A stretch of DNA of 64,000 nt from Acidimicrobiales bacterium (GCA_035536915.1 DATLNE010000032.1:67752-131751); one strand, 5' to 3'. Positions 18,633 to 27,419 are shown, numbered from the stretch's first letter. The notes: a model not told the origin generated them from the letters alone. Program-made: numbers and translations.

Positions 18633-21600
18633 TCAGGCGCCCGCGGCGACCTTTTCGCTGACCACCTTGGTGGACCCGCCCGGCGCCATCGTCACGCCGT
18701 AGAGGCAGTCGGCCGCTTCCATGGTGCGCTTCTGGTGCGACACCACCAAGAGCTGCGCCTCTTGGCGGAACTCGTTGATGAGGTCGATGAAGCGGTGCAG
18801 GTTCACGTCGTCGAGGGCGGCTTCCACTTCGTCCATCAGGTAGAAGGGCGACGGCCGGCTGCGGAACACGGCGAACAGGAAGGCCAGCGCGGTCAAGGAG
18901 CGCTCGCCGCCCGAGAGCAACGACAGCTTCTTTACGTTCTTGCCCGACGGCCGGGCCTCGACCTCGATGCCGGTGTCGAGCAGGTTGTCGGGCTCGGTCA
19001 GCTTGAGCTTGCCGGTGCCGCCCGGGAACAGCGTGGAGAACAGCTTGGTGAAGTTCTCGGCCACGTCCGCATAGGCCGCCGCGAACACCTCGACGATCTC
19101 GTTGTCGATGGCCTTGATGACCTTCGACAGCTCCCGACGGCCCGAACGCACGTCCTCCAACTGGGCCTCGAGGAAGGTGTGGCGTTCCTGCAGCGCAGTG
19201 AACTCCTCCAGCGCCAGCGGGTTGATCGGCCCCATGAGGCGCAGTTCTCGATCGAGCTCGCGAGCCCGGGCCGACGCCGACACGCCCTCGGGCAGCACCG
19301 GGCACTCGGCCTTGGTGGCGGTCTCGGGCTCGCAGTCGAACTCCCGCCGCAGCGTCTCGACGGCAGCTTCCAGCCGCAATCGAACCTCGGCCTCTTCCAA
19401 CTCGCCCCGCTGCGCCCGTTCCCGCAGCTCGGACAGTTGGCGCTCGGCGGTGGAACGCTCGCGGCGCAGCTGCTCCAAACGGTCGATGGCGGCGCGCATC
19501 TTGTCGGTGTGGCGACGGCGTTGTTCGTGCAGGGCGGCCAGCGCCGCTTCCACCGCAGCCAACCGTTCGCCGACCATGGCCGACAGGCGGGCCGTGGCCA
19601 CCGCCCGGGCCTCGAGGGCCACTCGTCGCGACGCCGCAGCCTCGCGTTCCGACACGTTGCGGTGAAGGCGGTCTTCCACCTCGGCCAAACGGCGGGTCAA
19701 CAGCGTGCGCCGTTCGTCGAGCCCGGCTGCCCGCACTTCCAGGTCGCGGCGCAGCGCGGCGACGGCGGCCACCCGTTCCTCCAAGCGGCTGCGGGCCGAC
19801 CGCATGGCCATGACCCGCTCGGCACCGGCGGCCTCCTCGGCCTCCAAGGCGGGGAGCATCGATTCCAACTCGGCAACCCGAGCCTCTTCCCGCTCGACCC
19901 GCTCGCGCAGTTCGTCGAGATGCGAACCCACGGTCTCCTGTTCGACAGCCACGTCGCGCCGCTCGGTCTCCAGCCGCTGCAAGGCATCGCCCGCCGCCGT
20001 GAGCCGGGAGTCGTTGGCGTCGAGTTGCGTGGCCAGGTCGGCCTCGGCGGACCGAGCGGCCGACAACGACGACCGCGCCCCCGCCAGCGCCTCGCGGGCT
20101 GCGGCCACCCGGGCCGTGCCGTCGTCGGCCCGGGACCGGGCCTCCTCCAGCGCCGCGCCGGTGGCGCCGGTGCCGCCTGCGCCCGCCCGCCAACCGGTGG
20201 CGGCGAAACGGTCGCCCTCGCGGGTGACGGCCACCACGCCGGGGTGCAGCAGGGCCAAGTCGAGAGCCCGCTCCCAGCCGCCGTCGACTGCCACGGCATG
20301 GCCCAGCAACGTGTCGAGCAAGCGGTCGACCGACGGCAGCCGCGACCGCACGTGCGAGCGCACCGGCTCGCCGCCGACCGCCGCCGCGTCCAAGGCCAAC
20401 GACGCCGGGAAACCCACGGCATCGAGCGCCAACACGGCGCCGCCTGCATCGCCCGCTCGCAACGACGACAACGCGGCCCGCGCCGTCTCCACCCCGTCGA
20501 CCACGACGGCGGCGATGGCCTCGCCCGCGGCGGCCTCGAAGGCGGCTTCCCATCCCTCGTCGACCTCGACCAGTTCCAGCAAGGTGCCGACCACGCCGGG
20601 CACGTCGGCCAGTCGTTCGGCGCCCGCTCGGGCGCGGGCCTCGTCGAGGGCCAAGGCCAAGGCGTCGGCTCGCGCCGTCCACGTCTGGCGTTCCTGGTCG
20701 ACCGTGCGCAGCGTCTCTTCGGCGTCGGCCAGCACCGCTTCCGCCGCCGCCCGGGCCGACTCGGCTGCTTCGAGCGCCTCGACCAAGGGCTTCTCGGCGG
20801 CGTCGGCTTCGGCCACCTCGGTGCGCCGCCGTTCGATGTCGGCATCGAGCCGTTCGCCCTTCTGCTGCAAGGCCGCCAGCCGGGCCTCGCCCTTGGAGAC
20901 CTCGCCCCGGCCCCGCTGCGCAGCCGAGCGCAGCGCCGAAAGCTCGCCCCGCACCTCGGCCGCTTCCCCGCCGACCGCGGGCACGGCCGAGTCGTCGCCC
21001 CATTCGGCCTCGAAGGCGGCCCGCTCGGCGGCCAACGACTGCTCGGCGGCGCCCAGCTCGTCGTGCTGGGGCACCAGCCCCTCGGCCTCGGCGGAGACGG
21101 CCTGCAACTGGGCGGCCAGCGACGAGGCATCGGACTCCAACGAGGCGATGACGCCTTCGTCGACCGATGCCGCCAGCTCGCGCTCGATGGAGCGGCGCCG
21201 TTCGGCCAACACGGCCGCCACGCCTCGAGCCCGTTCCCGCAAGCCTTCGAAGCGCAACAGCGAGTCGCCCAAGTCGTCTGTGCCCTGGGCGGAGACGCCC
21301 GCTTCGGCCACGGCCACGTCGGCGTCGAGCCGGGCCAACGCCTGGCGCACCTCGGCCTCGGCCTTGGCCAACTCGACCTTGGACCGGGCACCTGACTCCA
21401 GCCGGGCCTGCAACGTGGAGATCTCGCGCCCGGCCAGGAACAGGCGGATGCCCTGTGACTCCTCGACCAGCGAGCCGTGGCGGCGGGCGGCGTCGGCCTG
21501 GCGCTCCAGCGGCCGCAGTTGGCGCCGCACCTCCCGCAACAGGTCCTGCAACCGCAACAGGTTGCCTTCGGTGGCTTCCAGGCGGCGCTGGGCCTTCTCC

Positions 21601-22121
21601 CGCCGGCGCCGGTACTTCAGCACCCCCGCCGCTTCCTCGATGATCAGCCGGCGGTCCTCGGGCCGGGCGTCGAGGATGGCGGCCAACTGGCCCTGCGACA
21701 CGATGACGTGCTGCTGGCGCCCCACACCCGAGTCGGACAGCAGTTCTTGGATGTCGAGCAGCCGGCACGGCACGCCGTTGATGGCGTACTCGCTGTCGCC
21801 GTTGCGGAACAGCGTGCGGGTGATCGTCACCTCGGAGAACTCGATGGGCAGCAGTCCGTTGGCGTTGTCGATGGTGAGGCTGACCTCGGCCCGGCCCAAG
21901 GCGGGGCGCTTGGCCGAGCCCGCGAAGATGACGTCTTCCATCTTCTGCGACCGCACGGTGCGCGGGCCTTGGGCGCCCAGCACCCAGGCGACAGCGTCGA
22001 CGATGTTGGACTTGCCGCTCCCGTTGGGCCCGACGACCACGGTGATCCCGGGCTCGAACTCCAGCGACGTGGCGTCCGCGAAGGACTTGAACCCCTTGAG
22101 GGTGAGCGACTTCAGGAACAC
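18633..22121 (-). CDS. smc: Chromosome segregation ATPase SMC
   Basis: 1162 residues, the usual SMC length. Walker A GPNGSGKSNIVDAVAW lies at about residue 33 and Q-loop region QHVIVSQGQLAAILD near 145. Two long Ala/Glu/Arg-rich coiled coils flank a hinge near residues 500-630. The C-terminal signature LSGGERSLTALAF and Walker B YLMDEVEAAL complete the ATPase head. With ScpAB (not in this window) it compacts and segregates chromosomes. The GTG start is nine bases after a TAACCT box, so the mRNA is probably leaderless. Confidence 0.97.
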   Translation of the reverse strand: MFLKSLTLKGFKSFADATSLEFEPGITVVVGPNGSGKSNIVDAVAWVLGAQGPRTVRSQKMEDVIFAGSAKRPALGRAEVSLTIDNANGLLPIEFSEVTITRTLFRNGDSEYAINGVPCRLLDIQELLSDSGVGRQQHVIVSQGQLAAILDARPEDRRLIIEEAAGVLKYRRRREKAQRRLEATEGNLLRLQDLLREVRRQLRPLERQADAARRHGSLVEESQGIRLFLAGREISTLQARLESGARSKVELAKAEAEVRQALARLDADVAVAEAGVSAQGTDDLGDSLLRFEGLRERARGVAAVLAERRRSIERELAASVDEGVIASLESDASSLAAQLQAVSAEAEGLVPQHDELGAAEQSLAAERAAFEAEWGDDSAVPAVGGEAAEVRGELSALRSAAQRGRGEVSKGEARLAALQQKGERLDADIERRRTEVAEADAAEKPLVEALEAAESARAAAEAVLADAEETLRTVDQERQTWTARADALALALDEARARAGAERLADVPGVVGTLLELVEVDEGWEAAFEAAAGEAIAAVVVDGVETARAALSSLRAGDAGGAVLALDAVGFPASLALDAAAVGGEPVRSHVRSRLPSVDRLLDTLLGHAVAVDGGWERALDLALLHPGVVAVTREGDRFAATGWRAGAGGTGATGAALEEARSRADDGTARVAAAREALAGARSSLSAARSAEADLATQLDANDSRLTAAGDALQRLETERRDVAVEQETVGSHLDELRERVEREEARVAELESMLPALEAEEAAGAERVMAMRSARSRLEERVAAVAALRRDLEVRAAGLDERRTLLTRRLAEVEDRLHRNVSEREAAASRRVALEARAVATARLSAMVGERLAAVEAALAALHEQRRRHTDKMRAAIDRLEQLRRERSTAERQLSELRERAQRGELEEAEVRLRLEAAVETLRREFDCEPETATKAECPVLPEGVSASARARELDRELRLMGPINPLALEEFTALQERHTFLEAQLEDVRSGRRELSKVIKAIDNEIVEVFAAAYADVAENFTKLFSTLFPGGTGKLKLTEPDNLLDTGIEVEARPSGKNVKKLSLLSGGERSLTALAFLFAVFRSRPSPFYLMDEVEAALDDVNLHRFIDLINEFRQEAQLLVVSHQKRTMEAADCLYGVTMAPGGSTKVVSEKVAAGA

Positions 22122-22130
22122 GCGAAGGTC

Positions 22131-22136
22131 AGGTTA
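22131..22136 (-). promoter_or_regulatory. -10 box TAACCT of smc
   Basis: TAACCT on the minus strand, nine bases before the GTG at 22121, in the 45-base gap after mutM. Confidence 0.4.
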
Positions 22137-22166
22137 CCGACGGGTCGAGGGGCGCGCGCGCATGGT

Positions 22167-23006
22167 TCAGACCTGGCACTGACCGCAGAAGAAGGTGGAC
22201 CGGCCGGCCGCTTTCGTGCGCACGATCGGGGTGCGGCAGCGGCGGCACGGCTTGCCCTCCAGGTCGTAGACCTTGTGCTCGCCCTGGTAGCCGCCGACCT
22301 CGCCGAACAGGTCGCGGTACTGCTCGTCGGCCAGCGACGAACCCCGGTGCTTGATGGCGTCCTGCAGGGTTTCGACCATGGCCCGGTAGAGGCGGCGGAC
22401 CTCCTGCGACGACAGCGTCTCCGAGCCCCGATCGGGGCGCAGGCCTGCGGCCCAGAGGATCTCGTCGGCGTACATGTTGCCGATGCCGGCGATGAACTTC
22501 TGGTCCATCAGCAGGGCCTTGAGCTTGGCCTTCTTTGCCGTCAGCCGAGCCCCGAAGGCGTTCCACGACATCACGTCGTCGAGGGGGTCGAAGCCGAGGT
22601 GGGCCAGCTCGGGGCAGGCCTCCTCTACGCCGTCGATCGAGGTCACGAACAGCTCGCCGAACGTGCGGGGGTCGACGTAGCGCAGCTGGCCGCCCTGGGT
22701 GAAGGTGATGACGACGTGGGTGTGCTTGGCCAGGGGGTCCTTGGGCCCCTTGGCCCGCAGCAGCTGGCCGCTCATGCCCAGGTGGATGACGAGCACGTCG
22801 CCGCCCTCCAGCTTGACCAGGAGGTACTTGCCCTTGCGGACGACGCCGGTGATCTTGCGGCCCTCCAGCTTGGCCACGAAGTCCTTCTTGGACTTGTGGC
22901 GCCGGATGGAGCGCACGCCGGTGGCCTCTACGGCCTTGATCCGTTTGCCCACCACCTCACGATCGAGGTCGCGTCGAATCGTTTCGACTTCGGGAAGCTC
23001 AGGCAC
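22167..23006 (-). CDS. mutM: Formamidopyrimidine-DNA glycosylase
   Basis: 279 residues from GTG 23006; the longer frame to 23117 is rejected because the enzyme must begin PELPEVET after Met removal, with Pro1 as the nucleophile and Glu2 in catalysis. VLVIHLGMSGQL, DPRTFGEL, IGNMYADEILW and the zinc finger CRRC...CGQC are all present. It excises 8-oxoguanine and FaPy lesions. Its first eight bases overlap the end of rnc, indicating coupling. Confidence 0.96.
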   Translation of the reverse strand: MPELPEVETIRRDLDREVVGKRIKAVEATGVRSIRRHKSKKDFVAKLEGRKITGVVRKGKYLLVKLEGGDVLVIHLGMSGQLLRAKGPKDPLAKHTHVVITFTQGGQLRYVDPRTFGELFVTSIDGVEEACPELAHLGFDPLDDVMSWNAFGARLTAKKAKLKALLMDQKFIAGIGNMYADEILWAAGLRPDRGSETLSSQEVRRLYRAMVETLQDAIKHRGSSLADEQYRDLFGEVGGYQGEHKVYDLEGKPCRRCRTPIVRTKAAGRSTFFCGQCQV

Positions 23007-23736
23007 CTGCGGCCACCTCACCCTGCTCGTCGCGGGCCTCGGCCTGCAGTCGTTCCCACGCCACTCGGGCGGCGGCCTGTTCGGCCTGTTTCTTGGAGCG
23101 GCCCTCCCCCTCGCCACACGCCCGGTCGCCCACGTGGACGGTGGCGAAGAAGCACTTGGCGTGGTCGGGGCCTTCGTCGAGGACCTCGTAGCGCGGCAGC
23201 TGGTCGTAGCGCCGGGCGCCCAGCTCCTGCAGGCGGGTCTTGTAGTCCTGCCCGCCGGGGCCCACGGCTGCTTCGGCGATGCGCTCGCCCACCAGCCGCA
23301 TCACGAGGTCGGCGGCAGCGTCCCAGCCGCCGTCGATGTAGGTGGCGCCGATGACGGCCTCCATGGCGTCGGCCAGGATCGAGGGCTTCTCCCGCCCGCC
23401 GCTCAGGTCTTCGCCCTTGCCCAACAACAGGGCGGCGCCCAGGTCGAGCTCGGCGGCGACTTCGGCCAGCGAGGCGGAGTTGACGACCGAGGCCCGCACC
23501 TTGGCCAGCTCGCCTTCGGGCAGTTCGGTGTAGGTGCGGAAGACGTGGTCGGTCACCACGAGGCCGAGCACGGCGTCACCGAGGAACTCCAGGCGTTCGT
23601 TGGGGTCGGTGTTGGTCGTCTCCGCGCACCACGAACGATGGGCCATGGCGCGCGCCAAGAGGGCCGGGTCGCTGAACTCGTAGCCCAACCGCTTGGCGAG
23701 CGCGTCGAGCTCCGTTCGCTCGCGGGGCTCCGACAC
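22999..23736 (-). CDS. rnc: Ribonuclease III
   Basis: 245 residues. The endonuclease signature NERLEFLGDAVLGLVV holds the metal-binding Glu/Asp, with DAMEAVIGATYIDGG as the second half of the site. The C-terminal double-stranded RNA-binding domain includes DYKTRLQELG and GRSKKQAEQAAARVAWERL. It matures rRNA and cleaves structured mRNA. The acyl-carrier-protein gene lies 15 bases upstream. Confidence 0.96.
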   Translation of the reverse strand: MSEPRERTELDALAKRLGYEFSDPALLARAMAHRSWCAETTNTDPNERLEFLGDAVLGLVVTDHVFRTYTELPEGELAKVRASVVNSASLAEVAAELDLGAALLLGKGEDLSGGREKPSILADAMEAVIGATYIDGGWDAAADLVMRLVGERIAEAAVGPGGQDYKTRLQELGARRYDQLPRYEVLDEGPDHAKCFFATVHVGDRACGEGEGRSKKQAEQAAARVAWERLQAEARDEQGEVAAGA

Positions 23737-23751
23737 GTCCGGCTCCAGGGC

Positions 23752-24045
23752 TCAGGCCTCGAGCTTGGCGACCACGTAGTCGACGGCGTCGCGCACCGTC
23801 TTCAGGTCCTCGAGATCTTCGTCGTCGATGCGGAAGCCGACACTGCGCTCGCTGAGCTCCTCTTCCAGCGCCTCGACCAGTTCGATCAGGGCCAGGGAAT
23901 CGGCGGACAGATCGTCGGCGAAGGACGCGCCTTCGGAGATCTTGCCGGGCTCGATTTCGAGGATGTCGGCGAGGCGGTCACGGATGAGCTCGAAGACCTG
24001 GGTGCGGTCCATCGGGCCTCGTTCCACGTGGGTTTCTGCGGGCAC
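23752..24045 (-). CDS. acpP: Acyl carrier protein
   Basis: 97 residues from a GTG with GGAGGAG just upstream; an internal ATG at 24012 would give an 86-residue form. The phosphopantetheine site is ADSLALIELVEALEEEL (Ser in DSL). The long acidic helix II is typical of ACP. It sits between plsX/rpmF/yceD and rnc, the common place for the fatty-acid ACP, although plsX is separated by the LppX-like gene. TAGGAT on the minus strand (24078-24083) is a possible -10. Confidence 0.93.
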   Translation of the reverse strand: MPAETHVERGPMDRTQVFELIRDRLADILEIEPGKISEGASFADDLSADSLALIELVEALEEELSERSVGFRIDDEDLEDLKTVRDAVDYVVAKLEA

Positions 24046-24077
24046 TCCTGCTCCTCCGGGGGACGTCGCAGCACGTC

Positions 24078-24083
24078 ATCCTA
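24078..24083 (-). promoter_or_regulatory. Possible -10 box TAGGAT of acpP-rnc-mutM
   Basis: TAGGAT on the minus strand, 32 bases upstream of the acpP GTG, which has its own ribosome-binding site. Confidence 0.35.
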
Positions 24084-24116
24084 CCGGCAAGTGGACTTTG
24101 TGCGCTTGTGACCGTT

Positions 24117-24863
24117 TTAGTCGGGCAGCTCGAGGTGGCGCACCTGATCAGGCGGCGGCACCTCCACGGGGGCTGCCGTGCCGAAGTCGAAGAACTCGAT
24201 GGTCATCGAGCTCGACATGATGGTGCCCTCCGCCACCGTGCTGACGCGGCGCAGCACGCTGTCGGTGCCGACCCACATCGAGTAGCGCATCTCCTTCAGG
24301 CCGATGGCCTCCAGGAACTGCCGGTTGCGCCCGCTCGCAGCGCTGAGGGCGGCCGGATCGATATCGGCCACCCATCGGGTGGTGGGCACCCCTCGAACGT
24401 CCTCGGTGCCGTCGGCCCGCACGTCTCGGGCAAAGCCGGCCCGACGGAGTTGGTCGAGCGCCGCCAGCGGGTCGTCGGCGGTCAGGCCGAGGCCGAAAGG
24501 CGACGCTGCAGTCTGCCTGGGCCGGTTGTCGACCACCAGCCACCGCTGCGGAGCTGCCGCCTCCAAGCTCGTGTACGTGACGCCGTCGGCAACGAGGAGC
24601 TCGGACCGCGGTGTCTCACGAACGAGGGTGAAGCGCTTGCGCTCGAAGTCGATGCGGCCTGTCGCGGCGATCGCCGTCGGCTCGTCGCCCATACGCATCG
24701 AGGCGTGGAGGGAAAAGGCGGCCGTGCCCGTACGGGCCGTTGCTTCCGCGGCGGCCACGAGCACGCCGTGGGGCTTGTCCTCGTCGACCGTGACCAGGCC
24801 TACGGCGGCGGCGACGAACAGGGCTGCATTCGCCAGCGCCGTCAGTCGGACCCGATCCCCCAT
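24117..24863 (-). CDS. LppX/LprG-like secreted or membrane-anchored protein
   Basis: 248 residues from ATG 24863; the longer frame is a shadow of plsX. It opens with a hydrophobic N-terminus (LTALANAALFVAAAVGLV) that has no lipobox Cys. The rest (ATARTGTAAFSLHASM, GRIDFERKRFTLV, LLVADGVTYTSL, GVPTTRWVADID) resembles the LppX/LprAFG fold, which carries lipids in mycobacteria. The fit is by pattern only. TACACT six bases before the ATG suggests a leaderless transcript. Confidence 0.7.
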   Translation of the reverse strand: MGDRVRLTALANAALFVAAAVGLVTVDEDKPHGVLVAAAEATARTGTAAFSLHASMRMGDEPTAIAATGRIDFERKRFTLVRETPRSELLVADGVTYTSLEAAAPQRWLVVDNRPRQTAASPFGLGLTADDPLAALDQLRRAGFARDVRADGTEDVRGVPTTRWVADIDPAALSAASGRNRQFLEAIGLKEMRYSMWVGTDSVLRRVSTVAEGTIMSSSMTIEFFDFGTAAPVEVPPPDQVRHLELPD

Positions 24864-24869
24864 GGGCCG

Positions 24870-24875
24870 AGTGTA
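24870..24875 (-). promoter_or_regulatory. -10 box TACACT of leaderless LppX-like gene
   Basis: TACACT on the minus strand, six bases before the ATG at 24863, in the 17-base gap after plsX. Confidence 0.45.
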
Positions 24876-24880
24876 CGGGC

Positions 24881-25858
24881 CTACGTGGCGGCGACGGCGG
24901 CGGCCAGCCGGTCGGCCAGCCCCTGCTCGACCATGTCGCGAGCGACCCGCACGGCGTTGACGATGGCCTTGGCCGACGACGAGCCGTGGCTGATGATGCA
25001 CACGCCGTCGACGCCGAGCAGGGCGGCGCCGCCCTGGCTGTCGGGGTCCATCTCCTCGGCGAGCGGCAGCAGGAGCGGGATGAGGACCTCGGACGCCTTG
25101 ATCGCCTCTTCCGTCGAGACCATGGCGCCGAACACGGCGTCGCGCATGAACTTCACGGCGCCTTCCAGGGTCTTGAGGGTGACGTTGCCGGTGAAGCCGT
25201 CGGTGACGACCACATCGACGGCTTCGGTGAGGATGTCGCGGCCCTCGACGTTGCCCACGAAGTGGACGCCGGGGGCGCCGCCTGCGAGCAGGGCGTGGGC
25301 TTCTTTCACCAAGGCGTTGCCCTTGGTGTCCTCTTCGCCGATCGACAGGAGCCCGACCCGGGGCTTGTCGATGCCGTAGCGCTCGGCGGCGAAGACGGCG
25401 CCCATCTGGGCGAACTGCACGAGCCACGCGGGCTTGCAGTCGGCGTTGGCACCCGCGTCGAGCAGGACGGTGGGGGTCGAGCCGGGGACGGGGATAGGCG
25501 TGGCGATGGCGGGGCGGGCCACGCCGGGCAGGCGGCCCATGCGCAGGAGGGCGCTGCCCATGGTGGCGCCGGTGTTGCCCGCGCTGATCATGGCCGATGC
25601 CTTGCCGTCGCGCACCGCCTCGGCGGCGCGGACGAGCGAGCTGTCCTTCTTGCGGCGGACGCCCGCCGCCGGGTCGTCGTGCATGCCGATGACCTCCGAC
25701 GCCGGGATGACGTCGAGGCCGTGGGTGTCGCCGATGGCGGCGGGGTCGCCCACGAGGACGACGGGCACGCCGAGTTCGTGCGCTGCCTGCGCGGCGCCGG
25801 CGACGATCTCACCGGGTGCACGGTCGCCGCCCATGGCGTCGACCGCGATGGGCAGCAC
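24881..25858 (-). CDS. plsX: Phosphate acyltransferase PlsX
   Basis: 325 residues from GTG 25858. IAVDAMGGDRAPGEIVAGA, MISAGNTGATMGSALL, VLLDAGANADCKP, GFTGNVTLKTLEG and ALLGVDGVCIISHG are PlsX. It converts acyl-ACP to acyl-phosphate for phospholipid synthesis. It follows rpmF by seven bases in the common yceD-rpmF-plsX order. The frame remains open far upstream, but that part overlaps rpmF and yceD in another frame and is not coding. Confidence 0.95.
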   Translation of the reverse strand: MLPIAVDAMGGDRAPGEIVAGAAQAAHELGVPVVLVGDPAAIGDTHGLDVIPASEVIGMHDDPAAGVRRKKDSSLVRAAEAVRDGKASAMISAGNTGATMGSALLRMGRLPGVARPAIATPIPVPGSTPTVLLDAGANADCKPAWLVQFAQMGAVFAAERYGIDKPRVGLLSIGEEDTKGNALVKEAHALLAGGAPGVHFVGNVEGRDILTEAVDVVVTDGFTGNVTLKTLEGAVKFMRDAVFGAMVSTEEAIKASEVLIPLLLPLAEEMDPDSQGGAALLGVDGVCIISHGSSSAKAIVNAVRVARDMVEQGLADRLAAAVAAT

Positions 25859-25865
25859 CGGCCGG

Positions 25866-26045
25866 CTAGCCGACGTCGATGGCCTGGCGGCCGCCGTACC
25901 AGCCGCAGTTGGGGCAGACGACGTGCGGGAGCTTGGCGTGGCGGCACTGCGGGCAGACGCTGCGGGCGGGGACGGCCAAGGTCCAGTTGCTGGCCCGACG
26001 GCTGCGGCTCTTGGCCTTGGAGGTCTTCTTCTTGGGGACGGCCAT
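25866..26045 (-). CDS. rpmF: 50S ribosomal protein L32
   Basis: 59 residues, too short to stand out as an open frame. It starts MAVPKKKTSKAKSRSRR and continues CPQC...CPNCGWYGGRQAI, so this is the zinc-binding (C+) form of L32. It lies between yceD and plsX, the standard arrangement. Confidence 0.96.
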   Translation of the reverse strand: MAVPKKKTSKAKSRSRRASNWTLAVPARSVCPQCRHAKLPHVVCPNCGWYGGRQAIDVG

Positions 26046-26060
26046 CTCGGTCGCTCTCTC

Positions 26061-26573
26061 TTATGTCTCGTGGCGAAGCGCGTCGAGCGCCGCCCACCGC
26101 GGGTCGGTTGCCTGCGCCCGGCACGAGCACCCGCCCTCGTTGAGGTTGGCGCCGCACGTGGGGCACAGCCCCTGGCACGCCTCCGCGCAGAGGGGCGCCT
26201 GGGGAAGTTCCAGCAGGACAGCGTCGCGCGCCAGCGGGGCCAAGTCGAGTTGCTCGCCCATGAGGGGGTAGGTCTCGTCGGCGTCGCTGCCCGGCTCGAA
26301 CAGTTCCCGGACCTCGGCGTGCACCGTGCCGGCGGCGGGGCCGAGGCAGCGGCGGCACTCGCCTTCCCAGGTGGTGGTGACGGTGCCGTGGGCCATGATC
26401 CCGCCGTGCACCGACTCCAGGTCGACGTCGACGCACACCTCGATGCCGTCGGGGACGTGGGCGCTGGTGACGGCCAGCCCGGCGAGGACGCCGCACCGGC
26501 GCTCGCTCTGCACGGTGCCGCCGGGGCCGCGCTTGAGCGCGGTGACACTCACGAGAAACGGGTTGGGGGCCAC
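26061..26573 (-). CDS. yceD: YceD (DUF177) family protein
   Basis: 170 residues from GTG 26573. The DUF177 signature is CRRCLGPAAGTV in the middle, with a second Cys group ACQGLCPTCGANLNEGGCSC, then the ending DPRWAALDALR. The family is linked to 23S rRNA accumulation and nearly always precedes rpmF, as here. The start is set by TACACT seven bases upstream (leaderless). The open frame beyond it runs into the palindromic repeat and is spurious. Confidence 0.92.
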   Translation of the reverse strand: MAPNPFLVSVTALKRGPGGTVQSERRCGVLAGLAVTSAHVPDGIEVCVDVDLESVHGGIMAHGTVTTTWEGECRRCLGPAAGTVHAEVRELFEPGSDADETYPLMGEQLDLAPLARDAVLLELPQAPLCAEACQGLCPTCGANLNEGGCSCRAQATDPRWAALDALRHET

Positions 26574-26580
26574 GCCGTCC

Positions 26581-26586
26581 AGTGTA
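26581..26586 (-). promoter_or_regulatory. -10 box TACACT of leaderless yceD-rpmF-plsX operon
   Basis: TACACT on the minus strand, seven bases before the GTG at 26573. Confidence 0.5.
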
Positions 26587-26616
26587 GAAACCCGACCTCG
26601 GTCCGCAGAACGCCCT

Positions 26617-26705
26617 CTGTCCCGAGTACATAGCGTGCCTTTTCCGCACCCTATGTACTCGGGAGTGCGACCTACGATTTGCGGCTGGAGGAGACGCGAT
26701 GACGG
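26617..26705 (+). repeat. hicB leader repeat, copy 1 (palindrome + promoter + RBS + start)
   Basis: An 89-base unit repeated at 26916-27005 with about four differences. It holds an 18-base inverted repeat (arms 26621-26638 and 26646-26663, one mismatch), TACGAT at 26673-26678, GGAGGAG and the first codons of hicB. The outer arms CCCGAGTACATAG/CTATGTACTCGGG belong to a family also seen at 47793 and 54560. Confidence 0.85.
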
Positions 26706-26908
26706 CCTACCGGATCGAAGTGTTCTGGAGCGACGAAGACCAGGCCTGGGTCGCCGATGTCCCCGACCTTGCGTACTGCAGCGCCCACGGAGCCACCCCG
26801 CACGAAGCGGTTGCCGAAGTCGAGGTCGCCATGCAGGCATGGGTGGAAGCCGCCCGGGCCACGGGGCGACCGGTGCCGGAACCGACCCCGCGAGCCGTCC
26901 GAGCCTGA
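26699..26908 (+). CDS. Orphan HicB-like antitoxin
   Basis: 69 residues. YRIEVFWSDEDQAWVADVPDL and ATPHEAVAEVEVAMQAWVEAA are the HicB partial RNase-H fold. HicB normally neutralises the mRNase HicA; no HicA-like double-stranded-RNA-binding frame is seen on either side. ATG at 26699 has GGAGGAG upstream and TACGAT as a likely -10, and the palindrome directly upstream might be its operator. The same leader recurs directly after the gene. Confidence 0.8.
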   Translation: MTAYRIEVFWSDEDQAWVADVPDLAYCSAHGATPHEAVAEVEVAMQAWVEAARATGRPVPEPTPRAVRA

Positions 26909-26915
26909 CGCCCCG

Positions 26916-27005
26916 CTGTCCCGAGTACATAAGCGTGCCTTTTCCGCACGCTATGTACTCGGGAGTGCGACCTACGATTTGCGGCTGGACAAGACGCGAT
27001 GACGG
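26916..27005 (+). repeat. hicB leader repeat, copy 2, without its gene
   Basis: Near-identical to 26617-26705 but with an extra A in the left arm, a repaired stem mismatch, and the ribosome site changed from GGAGGAG to GGACAAG. The ATG at 26999 leads into the antisense strand of the PIN toxin gene and encodes nothing recognisable. It is a duplication scar or the remains of a second antitoxin gene. Confidence 0.8.
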
Positions 27006-27008
27006 CAC

Positions 27009-27419
27009 TCAGGTGGGAAGGAGTCTCGCCGCCGCTTCGGCAGGGACCAGCACCTCGAGGTGCTCCACCTGCACGCTCAGGAGGTCTTTGTCGCCGGAAA
27101 CCAGCAGCGAACCCGTGGCGAGCGCAAGGGCGACGAGGTAGTCGTCGTCGGGATCTCGGCACACCTGTGCAGGAGGCCCGTCGCTCTCCATGACCGCCGC
27201 CTCACGCAGGAGCCGCAGCATGTCGCTGACGACGGTGTTGTCGAGGCGCGAGGCGAGCTTGGGCCGCAACAGCACGTCGCTGAGCTCTTCAAGCAGATGG
27301 GGGCTCACGACGAGGTTGAACTCGCCGTCCACCCAGGCGTCGAGGAGGTGGCCGGGCGGCCCGTCTGGATTCAGCAGGCCTGAAACGATCACGCCCGGGT
27401 CGAGCACGACCCGGGCCAC
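27009..27419 (-). CDS. PIN-domain toxin (VapC-like, PIN family)
   Basis: 136 residues from a GTG directly after the antitoxin stop. The PIN acidic residues are visible in VVLDPGVIVSGLL, LLEELSDVLL, CRDPDDDYLVALA and LVSGDKDLL. It belongs to the group of toxin-antitoxin PIN proteins with RHH partners. PIN toxins are ribonucleases, often cutting tRNA or rRNA. Its 3' end abuts the second hicB leader copy. Confidence 0.87.
   Translation of the reverse strand: MARVVLDPGVIVSGLLNPDGPPGHLLDAWVDGEFNLVVSPHLLEELSDVLLRPKLASRLDNTVVSDMLRLLREAAVMESDGPPAQVCRDPDDDYLVALALATGSLLVSGDKDLLSVQVEHLEVLVPAEAAARLLPT

Noticed and set aside
18243-21395. 1050-codon plus-strand frame over ftsY/smc, and the 1070-codon frame at 18556-21768
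   Set aside because: Both are shadows of smc, whose Walker A, signature and Walker B are intact in the true frame.
26999-27193. Plus-strand frame after the second hicB leader copy
   Set aside because: Its product is low-complexity and antisense to the PIN toxin; the ribosome site is damaged.
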